Below, one piece after another: positions 20,001-27,955 of a stretch of DNA of 42,227 nucleotides; the stretch's first letter is position 1; the number at the start of each line of letters is the position of its first letter. Source of the stretch: Methylococcaceae bacterium (GTDB lineage Bacteria; Pseudomonadota; Gammaproteobacteria; Methylococcales; Methylomonadaceae). The position numbers were made by a program, and so were the translations under genes. The notes under the pieces were generated by a model. That model saw only the letters and a program-made list of their open reading frames with translations, was not told the origin of the DNA and did no database searches. The stretch is from positions 1-42,227 of the forward strand of contig JAGXGJ010000137.1 of assembly GCA_024636875.1 (NCBI GenBank), in the 5' to 3' direction.

Positions 20001-20204
20001 ATATTCATGCAGAAACGCTTCGATTGCGGTTTGCCGGTCTTTTTTTGCTCTGACTGCCTCAACCAGCGATTTGGCGCAGGTACCGACCGTCACGGGATCA
20101 TATTTATCCAGATACGCCAATAGTCTGGCGATGATCCGGTTTTCATCAGTTAAATAAGCCTGATTAATGGCCACCCGTAGTGCGGCGATTGCTTCATGAG
20201 TCAT
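17100..20204 (-). CDS. putA: Bifunctional proline dehydrogenase / delta-1-pyrroline-5-carboxylate dehydrogenase
   Basis: 1034-residue PutA that oxidises proline to glutamate in two steps, with FAD then NAD+. The N-terminal arm (residues 1-90) has no ribbon-helix-helix DNA-binding domain, so this short, type A PutA is probably not an autorepressor. The PRODH barrel contains RLVKGAYWDSEIKRAQ and RRLLENGANTSF. The aldehyde dehydrogenase domain (about 560-1010) contains ISPWNFPIAIF, the general-base Glu788 in AETGGQN, and the nucleophile Cys822 in GQRCSALR. EVFGPVLHVIRY and FGGMGLSGSGPKAGG complete it. No putP transporter is adjacent. The - strand start at 20204 is preceded by a weak GGAT. Confidence 0.96.
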   Translation of the reverse strand: MTHEAIAALRVAINQAYLTDENRIIARLLAYLDKYDPVTVGTCAKSLVEAVRAKKDRQTAIEAFLHEYQLNSEEGIVLMTIAEALLRIPDSKTQDLFLQEKLTHADWRSHLQHSDSLLVNFSTRTLLFTRQFEKHVASSERILEQLISRLGTPLIRTALKQAMQHLAQQFVIAESIQQAVLSCKQNPAYRYSFDMLGEAALTATDADRYYESYREAIATLAKNASSADIYDNAGISIKLSALYPRYEPLQHACAVKKLTDKLLMLAKLARTANISITVDAEETERLEMSLDIFAAVFTHPDLKGWHGLGLAVQTYQKRALPVIRWLAELADMQHGKIALRLVKGAYWDSEIKRAQENGLNDYPVFTHKSATDVSYLTCAQFILSRPEVFYPQFATHNAHTAAAIYDLGKQHTGYEFQRLHGMGEALYREIIETQNWHTPCRIYAPVGHFHELLPYLVRRLLENGANTSFINQIDDPDISVEQLISDPVAAIKTLPRQSQIVSPRDLYGKNRLNSDGVNLADPESLARLQQALDDLADKHWQATPLINGSPWSGKQQSIVNPYDNRLIVGSVIYAGQEVIEQALNTASQAFANWRLCPATTRADCLQKAAVLLEKHRLELVSLCIREGGRTIKDALSEVREAVDYCRYYAQSALELFSIPVKLPGPAGEENLLYYYGRGVYIGISPWNFPIAIFIGQITAALAAGNTVIAKPASQTSLTAMRCVQLLHQAGIPETVLQFMPASGSMTGKYLLPDHRVAGIAFTGSTKTAQFINLQLAHYHQAIVPLIAETGGQNVMIADSSALVQHLVQDAIVSAFNSAGQRCSALRVLFVQQEIADKTITMLIGAMQELSIGNPGVYKTDIGPIIDHAALAPLHIHLDTMRQQAKLLYQLPLDDSLRYGSFFPPSLIEINSLSQLTQEVFGPVLHVIRYRASDLDQIIAAVNASGYGLTLGIHSRIDAVIKTIRQNVKVGNIYVNRNMIGAVVGAQPFGGMGLSGSGPKAGGPDYLRRFAIEQTVTINTAAIGGNAALLARDLR

Positions 20205-20708
20205 TTTTTATCCATAAACCGGAAGGTATTGATGTTCATAATACACACAGCATCAGCAAAATTATGAACTTTTTAGCAGACATTGGGTTAATAACAAAAG
20301 GAATATTTCAACTTGTACGGTTTTATTGCCATTAAAAATTTTGGGTTAAATTCGGTATGCTGTATTAACAAGCATCATCGCTTTATAATCAATCCTGGTC
20401 AGTCAACAATGCGGCGCAACAAATGAAAGTTATTCATTTATATCTAGGGTGATTTTTGCTGGCGGCGCACGCAGGATCAATAAAATAAGTTATCCAGTAA
20501 GGCTGTCGAATATTTAGATGGCACGTCGGGTGGCATAAGTCAATGGCTTAACGGTGAAAACGTTGACGATTATCATGAGCAGTGGCGAGATTACGATTGT
20601 TCACGGGATAGCCAGGAAACAGTACGTACAGACACTTGAAGAAAATACCTTTTAATTAACACAGATGCGATGAATGGCGTCTTTACGATTTAAACTTAAG
20701 GAAACAAA
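20205..20708. other. Long spacer between divergent putA and the xoxJ-like gene
   Basis: About 500 bases without an intact gene. It must hold the putA promoter (- strand) and the promoter of the xoxJ-like gene (+ strand). A TATAAT occurs at 20384-20389 without a good -35. From 20484 to 20639 a 51-codon open frame on the + strand, closed by TGA, has a protein-like composition (DGTSGGISQWLNGENVDDYH) but no in-frame start and stops just upstream, so it may be a gene relic. AAGGA lies 8 bases before the next ATG. Confidence 0.5.
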
Positions 20709-21563
20709 ATGAGCGTTACAAAAATACTTGCCGGTTTATGTCTGGCGGCAATCATATTGCCGGCTTTCGCAGAAGAAAAATTTAAAGTTTGCGCCGATCC
20801 GTTGAACCCGCCGTATTCAACAAAAAAAAGAGACGGTTTTGAAAACAAAATCGCCGAATTATTTGCCAGGGAACTGTCGCAAAAAGTTGAGTATACCTGG
20901 TTTGCTCAACGTATTGGTTTTATCCGCAATACCCTGAAAGCACCGGTAAACGATCGGGATGCAGACAGTGAAGAGTTTAAGTGCGATATCGTTATGGGCG
21001 TCCCGGCCGGTTATGATTTGACTTTAACCACGGTACCCTATTATAAATCAACGTATGTGCTGTTGATTGCGAAAGGACGCGGCTGGGATGATATAAAGGA
21101 CGCAACTCAATTAACAAAACTGCCTTTGCAAAGACAGGAATCATTAAGAATTGCCATGTTTGATCGCGGCCCTGGAACAACCTGGCTGCAAAAAAATGGA
21201 CTGCTCGATCAAGGTATTCCTTATCAATCGATGTCCGGCGATAACGAAAATAATGTGGCTATGCAGATAGACAAGGATTTTAAAGCCAAAAAAATTGATA
21301 TGGTTATCTTGTGGGGGCCTATGGCGGCCTATGTTACTGCACAAAGTCCCAAGAACAGCTACATCATGATTCCGATGAAATCAGCGCCAGGGATAAAGTT
21401 TGATTATGCTATGGCGATGGGGGTTCGTAATGGTGACAAAGCCAGAAAAGCAGTGCTCGACAGGCTGATTGCGACTAATGCAGATAACATTCAGGCAATT
21501 ATAGCGAGTTATAATATTCCTTTGTTACCCGTATCGAAAGATGACGTTAGTGGTGATGATTAG
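20709..21563 (+). CDS. Quinoprotein dehydrogenase-associated periplasmic solute-binding protein (XoxJ/MxaJ-like)
   Basis: 284-residue exported protein with a signal peptide (residues 1-21, cleavage after AFA). The mature start FKVCADPLNPPYS and the blocks GFENKIAELFARELSQKVEYTWF, GFIRNTL, CDIVMGVPAGYDLTLTTVPYYKSTYVL and VILWGPMAAYV are typical of MxaJ/XoxJ. That subfamily of the periplasmic binding fold is linked to PQQ-dependent methanol dehydrogenases; XoxJ of Methylorubrum is thought to help activate XoxF. Cys28 and a second Cys in FKCDIV match family positions. No dehydrogenase or cytochrome c gene is adjacent, so it is an orphan here. Assignment as MxaJ versus XoxJ is uncertain. Confidence 0.88.
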   Translation: MSVTKILAGLCLAAIILPAFAEEKFKVCADPLNPPYSTKKRDGFENKIAELFARELSQKVEYTWFAQRIGFIRNTLKAPVNDRDADSEEFKCDIVMGVPAGYDLTLTTVPYYKSTYVLLIAKGRGWDDIKDATQLTKLPLQRQESLRIAMFDRGPGTTWLQKNGLLDQGIPYQSMSGDNENNVAMQIDKDFKAKKIDMVILWGPMAAYVTAQSPKNSYIMIPMKSAPGIKFDYAMAMGVRNGDKARKAVLDRLIATNADNIQAIIASYNIPLLPVSKDDVSGDD

Positions 21564-21606
21564 GATATTTTTAGTCTGGCATCGATTAAGTGAATTCATT
21601 TAGAGT

Positions 21607-21635
21607 TTGACGCATTTATTGTTTCCGGCTATCAT
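21607..21635 (+). promoter_or_regulatory. Sigma70-like promoter of yceD-rpmF
   Basis: TTGACG at 21607-21612 and TATCAT at 21630-21635 are 17 bases apart. The expected start of transcription, 6-10 bases after the -10, falls at about 21641-21645, that is, at or just before the yceD ATG at 21645. The message would therefore have almost no leader. Activity is inferred from sequence only. Confidence 0.55.
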
Positions 21636-21644
21636 TACAAAGTT

Positions 21645-22172
21645 ATGTTAGATCGATTGCCCGAATATATAGACCCCTTACACCTGGCAGATAAGCGTGG
21701 TGCATTGAAGGGTCGAATCCCTTTAGTTAACCTGGATCGTTTGGCGGATATACTGTTTAATGATACGGGTAGCGTTGCCTTTGATTTCTTTTTTGGGCGG
21801 GAAGGGCGGCTGGCAATAATTGAAGGGCGAATAGAGGCTGATCTGGAGCTTAAATGCCAAAATTGTTTGCAGTCTGTGGCGTGGCCTGTCAATAATGAGA
21901 TTAAGCTAGGCATTGTTACTTCAATAGATCAGGCAAATAGACTGCCCGAAGATTATGAACCGTTGCTGATCGAGGAAGGAAAAGTTCTTCTTAAAAACAT
22001 CGTTGAAGATGAGTTATTGCTTATTTTGCCGGCATTTCCAAAGCATCAGTACGCATGTCTTGTTCCGGATTTGGACAAAAACGCCTTGGATTCTTTAGTG
22101 AATACCGAGAAATCTTGCCCTGAAAACCCTTTTTCCATTTTAGCCAAACTTAAAAATACTGGAGATTTATAA
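21645..22172 (+). CDS. yceD: YceD/DUF177 family 23S rRNA accumulation protein
   Basis: 175-residue protein of the DUF177 family, which is almost always encoded just before rpmF and is needed for normal 23S rRNA levels in E. coli and plants. The central CQNC (Cys71 and Cys74) and the downstream [30 protein letters not shown] block are characteristic. The ATG has no Shine-Dalgarno sequence in front; a promoter lies so close that the mRNA may be leaderless. The stop TAA overlaps the rpmF ATG by one base. Confidence 0.93.
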   Translation: MLDRLPEYIDPLHLADKRGALKGRIPLVNLDRLADILFNDTGSVAFDFFFGREGRLAIIEGRIEADLELKCQNCLQSVAWPVNNEIKLGIVTSIDQANRLPEDYEPLLIEEGKVLLKNIVEDELLLILPAFPKHQYACLVPDLDKNALDSLVNTEKSCPENPFSILAKLKNTGDL

Positions 22173-22354
22173 TGGCCGTACAAAAAAGTAAAGTATCGCG
22201 TTCAAGACGTGGTCAGCGTCGTTCACATGATGCCTTGACAGGCAGAGCACTGTCTCAGGATCCAATAACAGGTGAAGCGCATTTGCGGCATCACGCCACG
22301 CCGGACGGTTATTTTAAAGGCCGTCAAATCGTAATCGCTGCTGAAGAAGATTAA
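22172..22354 (+). CDS. rpmF: 50S ribosomal protein L32 (bL32)
   Basis: 60-residue 50S protein, starting [21 protein letters not shown] and ending KGRQIV with a short acidic tail. It has no CxxC pairs, so it is the zinc-independent form. It is coupled to yceD by the TAATG overlap with GGAG upstream, and lies 85 bases before plsX. In that gap a TATAAT at 22412-22417 has no convincing -35. Confidence 0.97.
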   Translation: MAVQKSKVSRSRRGQRRSHDALTGRALSQDPITGEAHLRHHATPDGYFKGRQIVIAAEED

Positions 22355-22439
22355 TAGCCGTCCCGCCTTTTAGCAAGTTGTTATGCCGGATCAAATCTGA
22401 TTCGGTTCCTTTATAATAAATGCGGAGTCATTCGTCAGC

Positions 22440-23468
22440 GTGAGTTTAACAATTTCAATTGATGCAATGGGTGGAGATCATGGCCCTGAAGTGACTATTC
22501 CGGCATCATTGGATTGCTTAAAAAACAATCCAGACTTAAAACTGATTTTGGTGGGCGATGAAGTTGTTATCCGGCAGCAGATGGCGCAAGAATTGGCTGC
22601 TTATCAAGACCGGATTACTATCCAGCACGCATCCCAGTGTGTGGGCATGGATGAATCCCCGGCCAAGGCGCTGAAAAATAAAAAAGACTCATCAATGCGG
22701 GTGGCCATCAATATGGTTCGTGATGGCCGCGCGGATGCTTGTGTAAGCGCAGGCAATACCGGCGCATTAATGGCGACCGCGCGCTTCGTTCTGAAAATGA
22801 TGCCAGGGATTGATCGTCCTGCCATTATTTCTACACTGCCATCAATTTACGGGCATACTCATGTCCTTGATCTCGGCGCGAACGTAGACTGTAGCGCTGA
22901 ACACCTTTTTCAATTTGCGGTCATGGGTAATGAGTTGGTGAAAGCCGTTGAAGCTATTGAAATCCCCAAGGTGGGCTTGTTAAATATTGGCGAAGAAGAT
23001 ATGAAAGGTAATGAGCAGGTTAAATCGGCTGCAAAATTACTGGAAAATTCGTCATTGAATTATATTGGTTATGTAGAAGGCAACTCTTTAAATGCAGGGC
23101 ATATCAAGGTTGATCTGATCGTTACCGACGGCTTTGTTGGTAATGTTGCACTTAAATCCATTGAAGGTGCTGCCAAAATGATCGGCACAACCTTAAAACA
23201 AGCCTTTGATAAAAATTATCTGACAAAACTGGCCGGATTATTGGCCTATCCTGTACTCAAGTCGTTCAAACAGCGCATTGATCCTCGTTTATATAATGGT
23301 GCAAGTTTTCTGGGTTTGCGGGGGCTGGTCATTAAAAGTCATGGTGGCGCCGATGTGCTGGCTTTTAAAACGGCCATTGAGCTTGCCATTTGTGAAGTCA
23401 ACAAAGATGTAATTAGAAAAATAAGCGAACAAGTCGAGAAAACCCTGGCTCTGAGAGAAATCGCATGA
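22440..23468 (+). CDS. plsX: Phosphate acyltransferase PlsX
   Basis: 342-residue enzyme that converts acyl-ACP to acyl-phosphate, the acyl donor for PlsY in phospholipid synthesis. It starts at GTG 22440 ([17 protein letters not shown], the exact family beginning) with CGGAG about 14 bases upstream. Other signatures are [40 protein letters not shown] and [14 protein letters not shown]. It overlaps fabH by 4 bases. The order yceD-rpmF-plsX-fabHDG-acpP-fabF is the standard fatty acid cluster. Confidence 0.97.
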   Translation: MSLTISIDAMGGDHGPEVTIPASLDCLKNNPDLKLILVGDEVVIRQQMAQELAAYQDRITIQHASQCVGMDESPAKALKNKKDSSMRVAINMVRDGRADACVSAGNTGALMATARFVLKMMPGIDRPAIISTLPSIYGHTHVLDLGANVDCSAEHLFQFAVMGNELVKAVEAIEIPKVGLLNIGEEDMKGNEQVKSAAKLLENSSLNYIGYVEGNSLNAGHIKVDLIVTDGFVGNVALKSIEGAAKMIGTTLKQAFDKNYLTKLAGLLAYPVLKSFKQRIDPRLYNGASFLGLRGLVIKSHGGADVLAFKTAIELAICEVNKDVIRKISEQVEKTLALREIA

Positions 23469-24433
23469 TTCATTATTCAAGGGTAATCGGTACCGGTGGC
23501 TATTTGCCGGAAGAAGTTCGCACTAATGAACAAATATCGAGGACTGTTGATACATCGGATAGCTGGATTTATGAACGCACAGGCATTAAAAGCCGTCGAA
23601 TTGCAGGGCCAAATGAATCGGCCGCAAGCATGGCCGAAATTGCCGCCAGGCAGGCCATCGACGCAGCGCAAATAAACCCGGAAGAAATCGATATAATTAT
23701 TGTTGCAACAGGCACGCCTGATCGTATTTATCCAAGTACAGGCTGTTTGCTGCAGCAGCGTTTGGATATCAAGAACTGTGTTGCTTTTGATGTGCAGGCC
23801 GCCTGCTCAGGCTCGATTTTTGCCATGAGTATTGCCGATCAATATATCAAGTCAGGCGCTGCCAGGACGGTGCTTATTGTCGGCTCTGAAATTTGTTCGC
23901 GCATTGTCGACTGGACGGACCGAGGCACCTGTATCTTGTTTGGTGATGGTGCGGGCGCCCTGTTGTTGCGCGCTTCAGACGAGACTGGTATTTTGTCTAC
24001 CCATATCCATTCCGATGGTGAATATGAGGACTTGTTGTATTGCCCGAATCCCCAGGTTGCAGCAGATACCGACAAGCATGAAGCCGGTTACATCAGTATG
24101 CGCGGCAATGAGGTATTCAAGATTGCTGTTAATACCCTGGGCCGGATAGTCGACGAAACGCTGGAAGCAAATAATATGGACCAAGCCGATATAGACTGGC
24201 TGGTTCCGCATCAGGCGAATATACGGATCATAATAGCAACCGCAAAGAAATTGAAAATGTCTATGGACCAGGTCGTTGTTACGCTTGAGAACCAGGGTAA
24301 TACCTCGTCTGCTTCAGTACTTATTGCGTTCAATGAAGCGGTTCGGGATGGACGCATTCAACGCGGGCAGGTGGTTTTGCTTGAGGCTTTTGGAGCAGGG
24401 TTTACCTGGGGTTCTGCATTAATCAGATATTGA
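23465..24433 (+). CDS. fabH: 3-oxoacyl-ACP synthase III (FabH)
   Basis: 322-residue initiating condensing enzyme of type II fatty acid synthesis, joining acetyl-CoA with malonyl-ACP. The catalytic triad is visible: Cys114 in QAACSGS, His in VPHQANIRI, and Asn in [10 protein letters not shown]. The start [14 protein letters not shown] is typical. The ATG overlaps the plsX stop (ATGA). fabD follows within 13 bases. Confidence 0.97.
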   Translation: MIHYSRVIGTGGYLPEEVRTNEQISRTVDTSDSWIYERTGIKSRRIAGPNESAASMAEIAARQAIDAAQINPEEIDIIIVATGTPDRIYPSTGCLLQQRLDIKNCVAFDVQAACSGSIFAMSIADQYIKSGAARTVLIVGSEICSRIVDWTDRGTCILFGDGAGALLLRASDETGILSTHIHSDGEYEDLLYCPNPQVAADTDKHEAGYISMRGNEVFKIAVNTLGRIVDETLEANNMDQADIDWLVPHQANIRIIIATAKKLKMSMDQVVVTLENQGNTSSASVLIAFNEAVRDGRIQRGQVVLLEAFGAGFTWGSALIRY

Positions 24434-24446
24434 TCAAGTGAGAATA

Positions 24447-25397
24447 ATGAGTAACCAGGCTTATAATTTAGCTTTTGTTTTTCCCGGACAAGGTTCCCAG
24501 TCCGTAGGCATGTTGTCAGATTTGGCGGCGGCCTATCCTGAGGTAAGACAAACCTTTGAGCGCGCATCTGACGCACTGGACAAAGATTTATGGGCTCTTG
24601 TTAGCCAGGGTCCGGAAGAAGAACTCAGTAAAACACATAATACTCAACCTGCCATGTTGGCTGCCGGAGTTGCTGTTTGGGAGGTTTGGTGCAAGCTTAG
24701 CGCAATTCGTCCGGAATGGATGGCGGGTCATAGTTTGGGGGAATATACTGCGCTGGTATGCTCGGGTGCTTTATCCTTTGAACGCGGCATAAAGCTGGTT
24801 GCAGCGAGAGGGCATTTAATGCAGGAAGCTGTGCCGGCAGGTGTCGGGTCAATGGCGGCAATTCTGGGGCTTGAAGATCATCAGGTTGTTAATATTTGCG
24901 CTGAAGTTGCACGCGATGAAGTGGTTTCTGCCGTGAATTTTAATGCCCCAGGCCAGGTGGTTATTGCCGGTAACCGTGCCGCTGTTGAAAGAGCCATGCT
25001 TGCAGCAAAAGAGGCGGGGGCAAAACGTGCTTTGCAATTGCCCGTTAGCGTGCCTTCTCATTGTGCATTGATGCAATTGGCTGCTGAAAATCTGGGTGAA
25101 CAGTTGCAGGACACGATTTTTGATATGCCGAAAACGACACTGATTCATAATGTAGATGTCGCCTCGCATAGCGCTCCGGAAGTCATTCGTAATGCTTTAA
25201 AAGAGCAGCTCTATAAACCTGTGCGCTGGGTCGATACGATTAAATTTATGCGTGATCAGGGCGTTACCCGTTTTGTTGAGTGCGGTCCGGGTAAGGTATT
25301 AATTGGTTTAAATAAACGCATCGTCAAGGATGCCGAACATTTCTCTATTTTTGACCCGGCAACGGTAAATAACTTATTGGAGCAGCTCAATGGCTAA
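24447..25397 (+). CDS. fabD: Malonyl-CoA:ACP transacylase (FabD)
   Basis: Transfers malonyl from CoA to ACP. I choose the ATG at 24447 (316 residues, SNQAYNLAFVFPGQGSQSVGM); an upstream GTG at 24438 would add three residues. The nucleophile Ser96 is in AGHSLGEYTAL, an upstream glutamine lies in FPGQGSQ, and the partner His is in VPSHCALM. The 3' end overlaps the fabG start by 8 bases. Confidence 0.96.
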   Translation: MSNQAYNLAFVFPGQGSQSVGMLSDLAAAYPEVRQTFERASDALDKDLWALVSQGPEEELSKTHNTQPAMLAAGVAVWEVWCKLSAIRPEWMAGHSLGEYTALVCSGALSFERGIKLVAARGHLMQEAVPAGVGSMAAILGLEDHQVVNICAEVARDEVVSAVNFNAPGQVVIAGNRAAVERAMLAAKEAGAKRALQLPVSVPSHCALMQLAAENLGEQLQDTIFDMPKTTLIHNVDVASHSAPEVIRNALKEQLYKPVRWVDTIKFMRDQGVTRFVECGPGKVLIGLNKRIVKDAEHFSIFDPATVNNLLEQLNG

Positions 25398-26118
25398 ACA
25401 AGTCGCTTTAGTAACAGGCGCCAGTCGCGGCATTGGCAGGGCGATCGCTGAACGATTAGTTGAGGATGGCTTATTTGTTGTCGGCACAGCGACATCTGAT
25501 AACGGCGCTGATCTGATTTCAGCTTTCCTGGGCGAAAATGGCAAGGGTATAAAGCTTGATGTCGCCGATTCCGGCTCTGTTGCAGATGTTATTAATACAG
25601 TTAATAAGGACTTTGGAGCACCAACAGTACTGGTCAATAATGCCGGTATTACGCGTGATAATTTATTGATGAGGATGAAGGATGACGAATGGGATGACAT
25701 TATCAATACCAATTTGACTTCTGTTTTCCGCATGAGCAAAGCTGTATTGCGCGGTATGATGAAAGCCAAAACCGGCCGTATTATCAATATTTCATCAGTA
25801 GTCGGTGCTACCGGCAATGCAGGGCAGGCTAATTACGCCGCGGCAAAAGCAGGCATGCTTGGGTTTGCAAAGTCCATGGCTAAAGAAGTGGGTTCGCGAA
25901 ATATTACTGTCAATACCGTGGCTCCCGGGTTTATTGATACCGATATGACCCGGGCTTTGAGTGCTGATATCAAAAATGGATTATTGGCCTCCATTCCGTT
26001 GGCTCGCCTGGGAGGACCGGAAGAGATAGCGCATACTGTTTCATTTTTGGCCTCAGAAGGCGCTGGCTATATTACCGGTGAAACCATTCATGTCAATGGC
26101 GGCTTGTTCATGCCTTAA
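25390..26118 (+). CDS. fabG: 3-oxoacyl-ACP reductase (FabG)
   Basis: 242-residue NADPH-dependent short-chain reductase of fatty acid elongation. The Rossmann motif GASRGIGRAIA (about residues 11-21), NNAG, the catalytic serine in NISSVVG and the YxxxK in NYAAAKAG are present. The C-terminal TGETIHVNGGLFMP is typical. It starts within the end of fabD. Confidence 0.97.
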   Translation: MAKQVALVTGASRGIGRAIAERLVEDGLFVVGTATSDNGADLISAFLGENGKGIKLDVADSGSVADVINTVNKDFGAPTVLVNNAGITRDNLLMRMKDDEWDDIINTNLTSVFRMSKAVLRGMMKAKTGRIINISSVVGATGNAGQANYAAAKAGMLGFAKSMAKEVGSRNITVNTVAPGFIDTDMTRALSADIKNGLLASIPLARLGGPEEIAHTVSFLASEGAGYITGETIHVNGGLFMP

Positions 26119-26120
26119 TA

Positions 26121-26150
26121 TTGTGACATTATCTTAATATAAAGTATAAT
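26121..26150 (+). promoter_or_regulatory. Promoter upstream of acpP
   Basis: TTGTGA at 26121-26126 and a perfect TATAAT at 26145-26150 are spaced 18 bases apart in the fabG-acpP gap. A start near 26157 would coincide with a hairpin (CCGTCT at 26157-26162 with AGACGG at 26174-26179). A possible second, extended -10 (TGGTAAAAT) is at 26186-26194. A dedicated acpP promoter fits the high demand for ACP and is known in other bacteria. Confidence 0.65.
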
Positions 26151-26261
26151 TCCCCGCCGTCTGGAATTTCCGGAGACGGGATTTCTGGTAAAATCAATAA
26201 CAATACTATTGCAGGCTTCAGACTAGACGCTGAAAACTTGCATTGTTTGAGGATAATAATT

Positions 26262-26492
26262 ATGAGTAACATTGAAGAACGAGTAAAAAAGATTGTTGCA
26301 GAGCAATTGGGTGTTAAGGAAGATATTGCGAACGATGCTTCGTTCGTTGATGATCTGGGTGCTGATTCTCTGGATACAGTTGAGCTCGTTATGGCTCTTG
26401 AAGAAGAATTCGAATGCGAAATTCCAGACGATGAAGCTGAAAAAATTACCACAGTTCAGCAAGCTATCGATTACGTAGAAAAAAACGCGTAA
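26262..26492 (+). CDS. acpP: Acyl carrier protein
   Basis: 76-residue acidic four-helix protein that carries the growing acyl chain on 4'-phosphopantetheine attached to Ser36 in [18 protein letters not shown]. The true start is the ATG at 26262 ([17 protein letters not shown]) with TGAGGATAA upstream; the frame is open further upstream but without homology. It has its own promoter and is followed by a perfect 11-bp hairpin, which suggests that its message is made and stabilised separately from fabF. Confidence 0.98.
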   Translation: MSNIEERVKKIVAEQLGVKEDIANDASFVDDLGADSLDTVELVMALEEEFECEIPDDEAEKITTVQQAIDYVEKNA

Positions 26493-26501
26493 GCGTCATT
26501 T

Positions 26502-26526
26502 AGTGGATGGACTCTGTCCATCCACT
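26502..26526 (+). promoter_or_regulatory. Perfect hairpin between acpP and fabF
   Basis: AGTGGATGGAC at 26502-26512 pairs perfectly with GTCCATCCACT at 26516-26526 around a 3-base loop, 9 bases after the acpP stop. No T run follows directly; a pyrimidine-rich stretch (CTCCCCCTTTATC) begins about 8 bases later. It may act as a partial terminator, or as a 3' stabiliser of acpP mRNA after processing, lowering fabF output relative to acpP. Confidence 0.8.
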
Positions 26527-26577
26527 GGGTAATCTCCCCCTTTATCGCCATCTTTACTTTTCTTACGGTAAATTACA

Positions 26578-27822
26578 TTGAGTAAACGTCGAGTAGTAAT
26601 AACCGGTTTGGGCGCTGTTACGCCTATAGCCAACACTGTCCCGGAAACCTGGGATGGGATTATTAATGGTAAAAGCGGTATAAGTCCTATCGATTCCTTT
26701 GACATTTCTCTTTTTGCCAGCACTTTTGGCGGCGTTATCAGAAATTTTGATATTACTCAGTATATTCCCGATAAAGATGCCAAGCGCATGGATCCATTTA
26801 TCCATTATGGCATTGCTGCAGGATGCCAGGCTATTGAAGATTCCGGGTTGGAAGTCACCGGGGCCAATGCTGAACGTATCGGCGTAGCAATAGGTTCAGG
26901 GATTGGTGGTATAACCGGTATTGAAGAATGCTATGCAACCTATGAGAAAGGCGGACCCCGCCGCATCTCGCCATTCTTTGTGCCGGGCAATATTATCAAT
27001 ATGATTTCAGGCAATCTTTCCATCAAATACGGATTAAAGGGGCCCAACTTTGCCATCGTTACAGCCTGTGCTACAGGTACGCATAACATTGGCGATGCGG
27101 CGCGTTTAATTAAATATGGCGATGCCGATGTGATGATTGCCGGTGGAGCGGAGCGCTGCACATCATCACCGACAGCAATGGGTGGTTTTGTCTCTGCCAA
27201 AGCCTTATCACGCCGTAATGATGACCCGCAAGCCGCAAGCCGTCCATGGGACAGGGATCGTGACGGCTTCGTATTAAGTGATGGCGCCGGAGTTGTTGTC
27301 ATTGAAGAACTGGAGCATGCCAAAGCACGCGGCGCAAAAATTTATGCAGAAATCGTCGGCTATGGCATGAGCGGTGATGCTTATCATATTACAACTCCTT
27401 CCCTGGGCGGAGAGGGCGCCGCACGCTGCATGAAAAATGCCCTGCGTGATGCAGGTTTGAATGCCGATGACGTTGACTACATCAATGCACATGGTACTTC
27501 GACGCCAGCGGGCGATATCGGTGAAACCCATGCGATGAAAGCCGTCTTTGGGGCTCATGCTTATAAGGTTGCGATCAGCTCTACCAAGTCCATGCTTGGC
27601 CACATGCTGGGTGCTGCGGGGGGCATTGAAGCGGTTTTGACTGCCTTAAGCATCAAAAACCAGATTGCTCCACCCACAATTAACCTGGAAAATCAGGATC
27701 CTGAGTGTGATCTTGATTATGTGCCGAACACCGCAAGGACTATGAAAATTGCTGTCGCCATATCCAATTCTTTTGGTTTTGGCGGTACGAATGGCACATT
27801 GGTTTTCAAACGCTACGACTAA
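26578..27822 (+). CDS. fabF: 3-oxoacyl-ACP synthase II (FabF)
   Basis: 414-residue elongating condensing enzyme. Cys164 in VTACATGTHN is the nucleophile; the two histidines are in NAHGTSTPAGD and KSMLGHMLGAAGG. The family start SKRRVVITGLGAVTP requires the TTG at 26578 as initiation codon; no ATG or GTG fits and the Shine-Dalgarno is weak. Together with the hairpin after acpP this implies low fabF translation compared with acpP. Confidence 0.96.
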   Translation: MSKRRVVITGLGAVTPIANTVPETWDGIINGKSGISPIDSFDISLFASTFGGVIRNFDITQYIPDKDAKRMDPFIHYGIAAGCQAIEDSGLEVTGANAERIGVAIGSGIGGITGIEECYATYEKGGPRRISPFFVPGNIINMISGNLSIKYGLKGPNFAIVTACATGTHNIGDAARLIKYGDADVMIAGGAERCTSSPTAMGGFVSAKALSRRNDDPQAASRPWDRDRDGFVLSDGAGVVVIEELEHAKARGAKIYAEIVGYGMSGDAYHITTPSLGGEGAARCMKNALRDAGLNADDVDYINAHGTSTPAGDIGETHAMKAVFGAHAYKVAISSTKSMLGHMLGAAGGIEAVLTALSIKNQIAPPTINLENQDPECDLDYVPNTARTMKIAVAISNSFGFGGTNGTLVFKRYD

Positions 27823-27839
27823 TACAGCACTGTGTTGTA

Positions 27840-27870
27840 TTGACGATTAGGCAACAATGATATTTATAAT
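27840..27870 (+). promoter_or_regulatory. Candidate promoter of the pabC-mltG-tmk operon
   Basis: TTGACG at 27840-27845 is followed by TTTATA at 27863 (17-base spacing) overlapping TATAAT at 27865-27870 (19-base spacing). A second TATAAT lies at 27877-27882. The region is very AT-rich and stands about 90 bases before pabC. The exact -10 is uncertain. Confidence 0.5.
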
Positions 27871-27918
27871 TATCAATATAATACGCACACATTGGTATGA
27901 CTAACGAAAATAAGTGCT

Positions 27919-27953
27919 GCACTAGAGGCGCTGCGATGCAGCGTCTCTAGTGC
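27919..27953 (+). promoter_or_regulatory. Large hairpin abutting the pabC start codon
   Basis: GCACTAGAGGCGCTGC at 27919-27934 pairs with GCAGCGTCTCTAGTGC at 27938-27953 around the loop GAT: 16 pairs, one of them G-U. It ends 2 bases before the pabC ATG (27956) and covers the place where a ribosome-binding site would lie. No T run follows, so it is not a standard terminator. It could limit or regulate translation of pabC. Confidence 0.88.
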
Positions 27954-27955
27954 GG

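Noticed and set aside
17100-20204. PutA as a DNA-binding autorepressor
   Set aside because: The N-terminus lacks the ribbon-helix-helix domain found in trifunctional PutA proteins.
22412-22417. Separate plsX promoter from a TATAAT
   Set aside because: No acceptable -35 hexamer is found 16-18 bases upstream, so I did not list it as a promoter.
26502-26526. Simple rho-independent terminator after acpP
   Set aside because: The stem is perfect but no T run follows directly, and fabF downstream has no clear promoter of its own. It is better described as a partial terminator or mRNA-stabilising hairpin.
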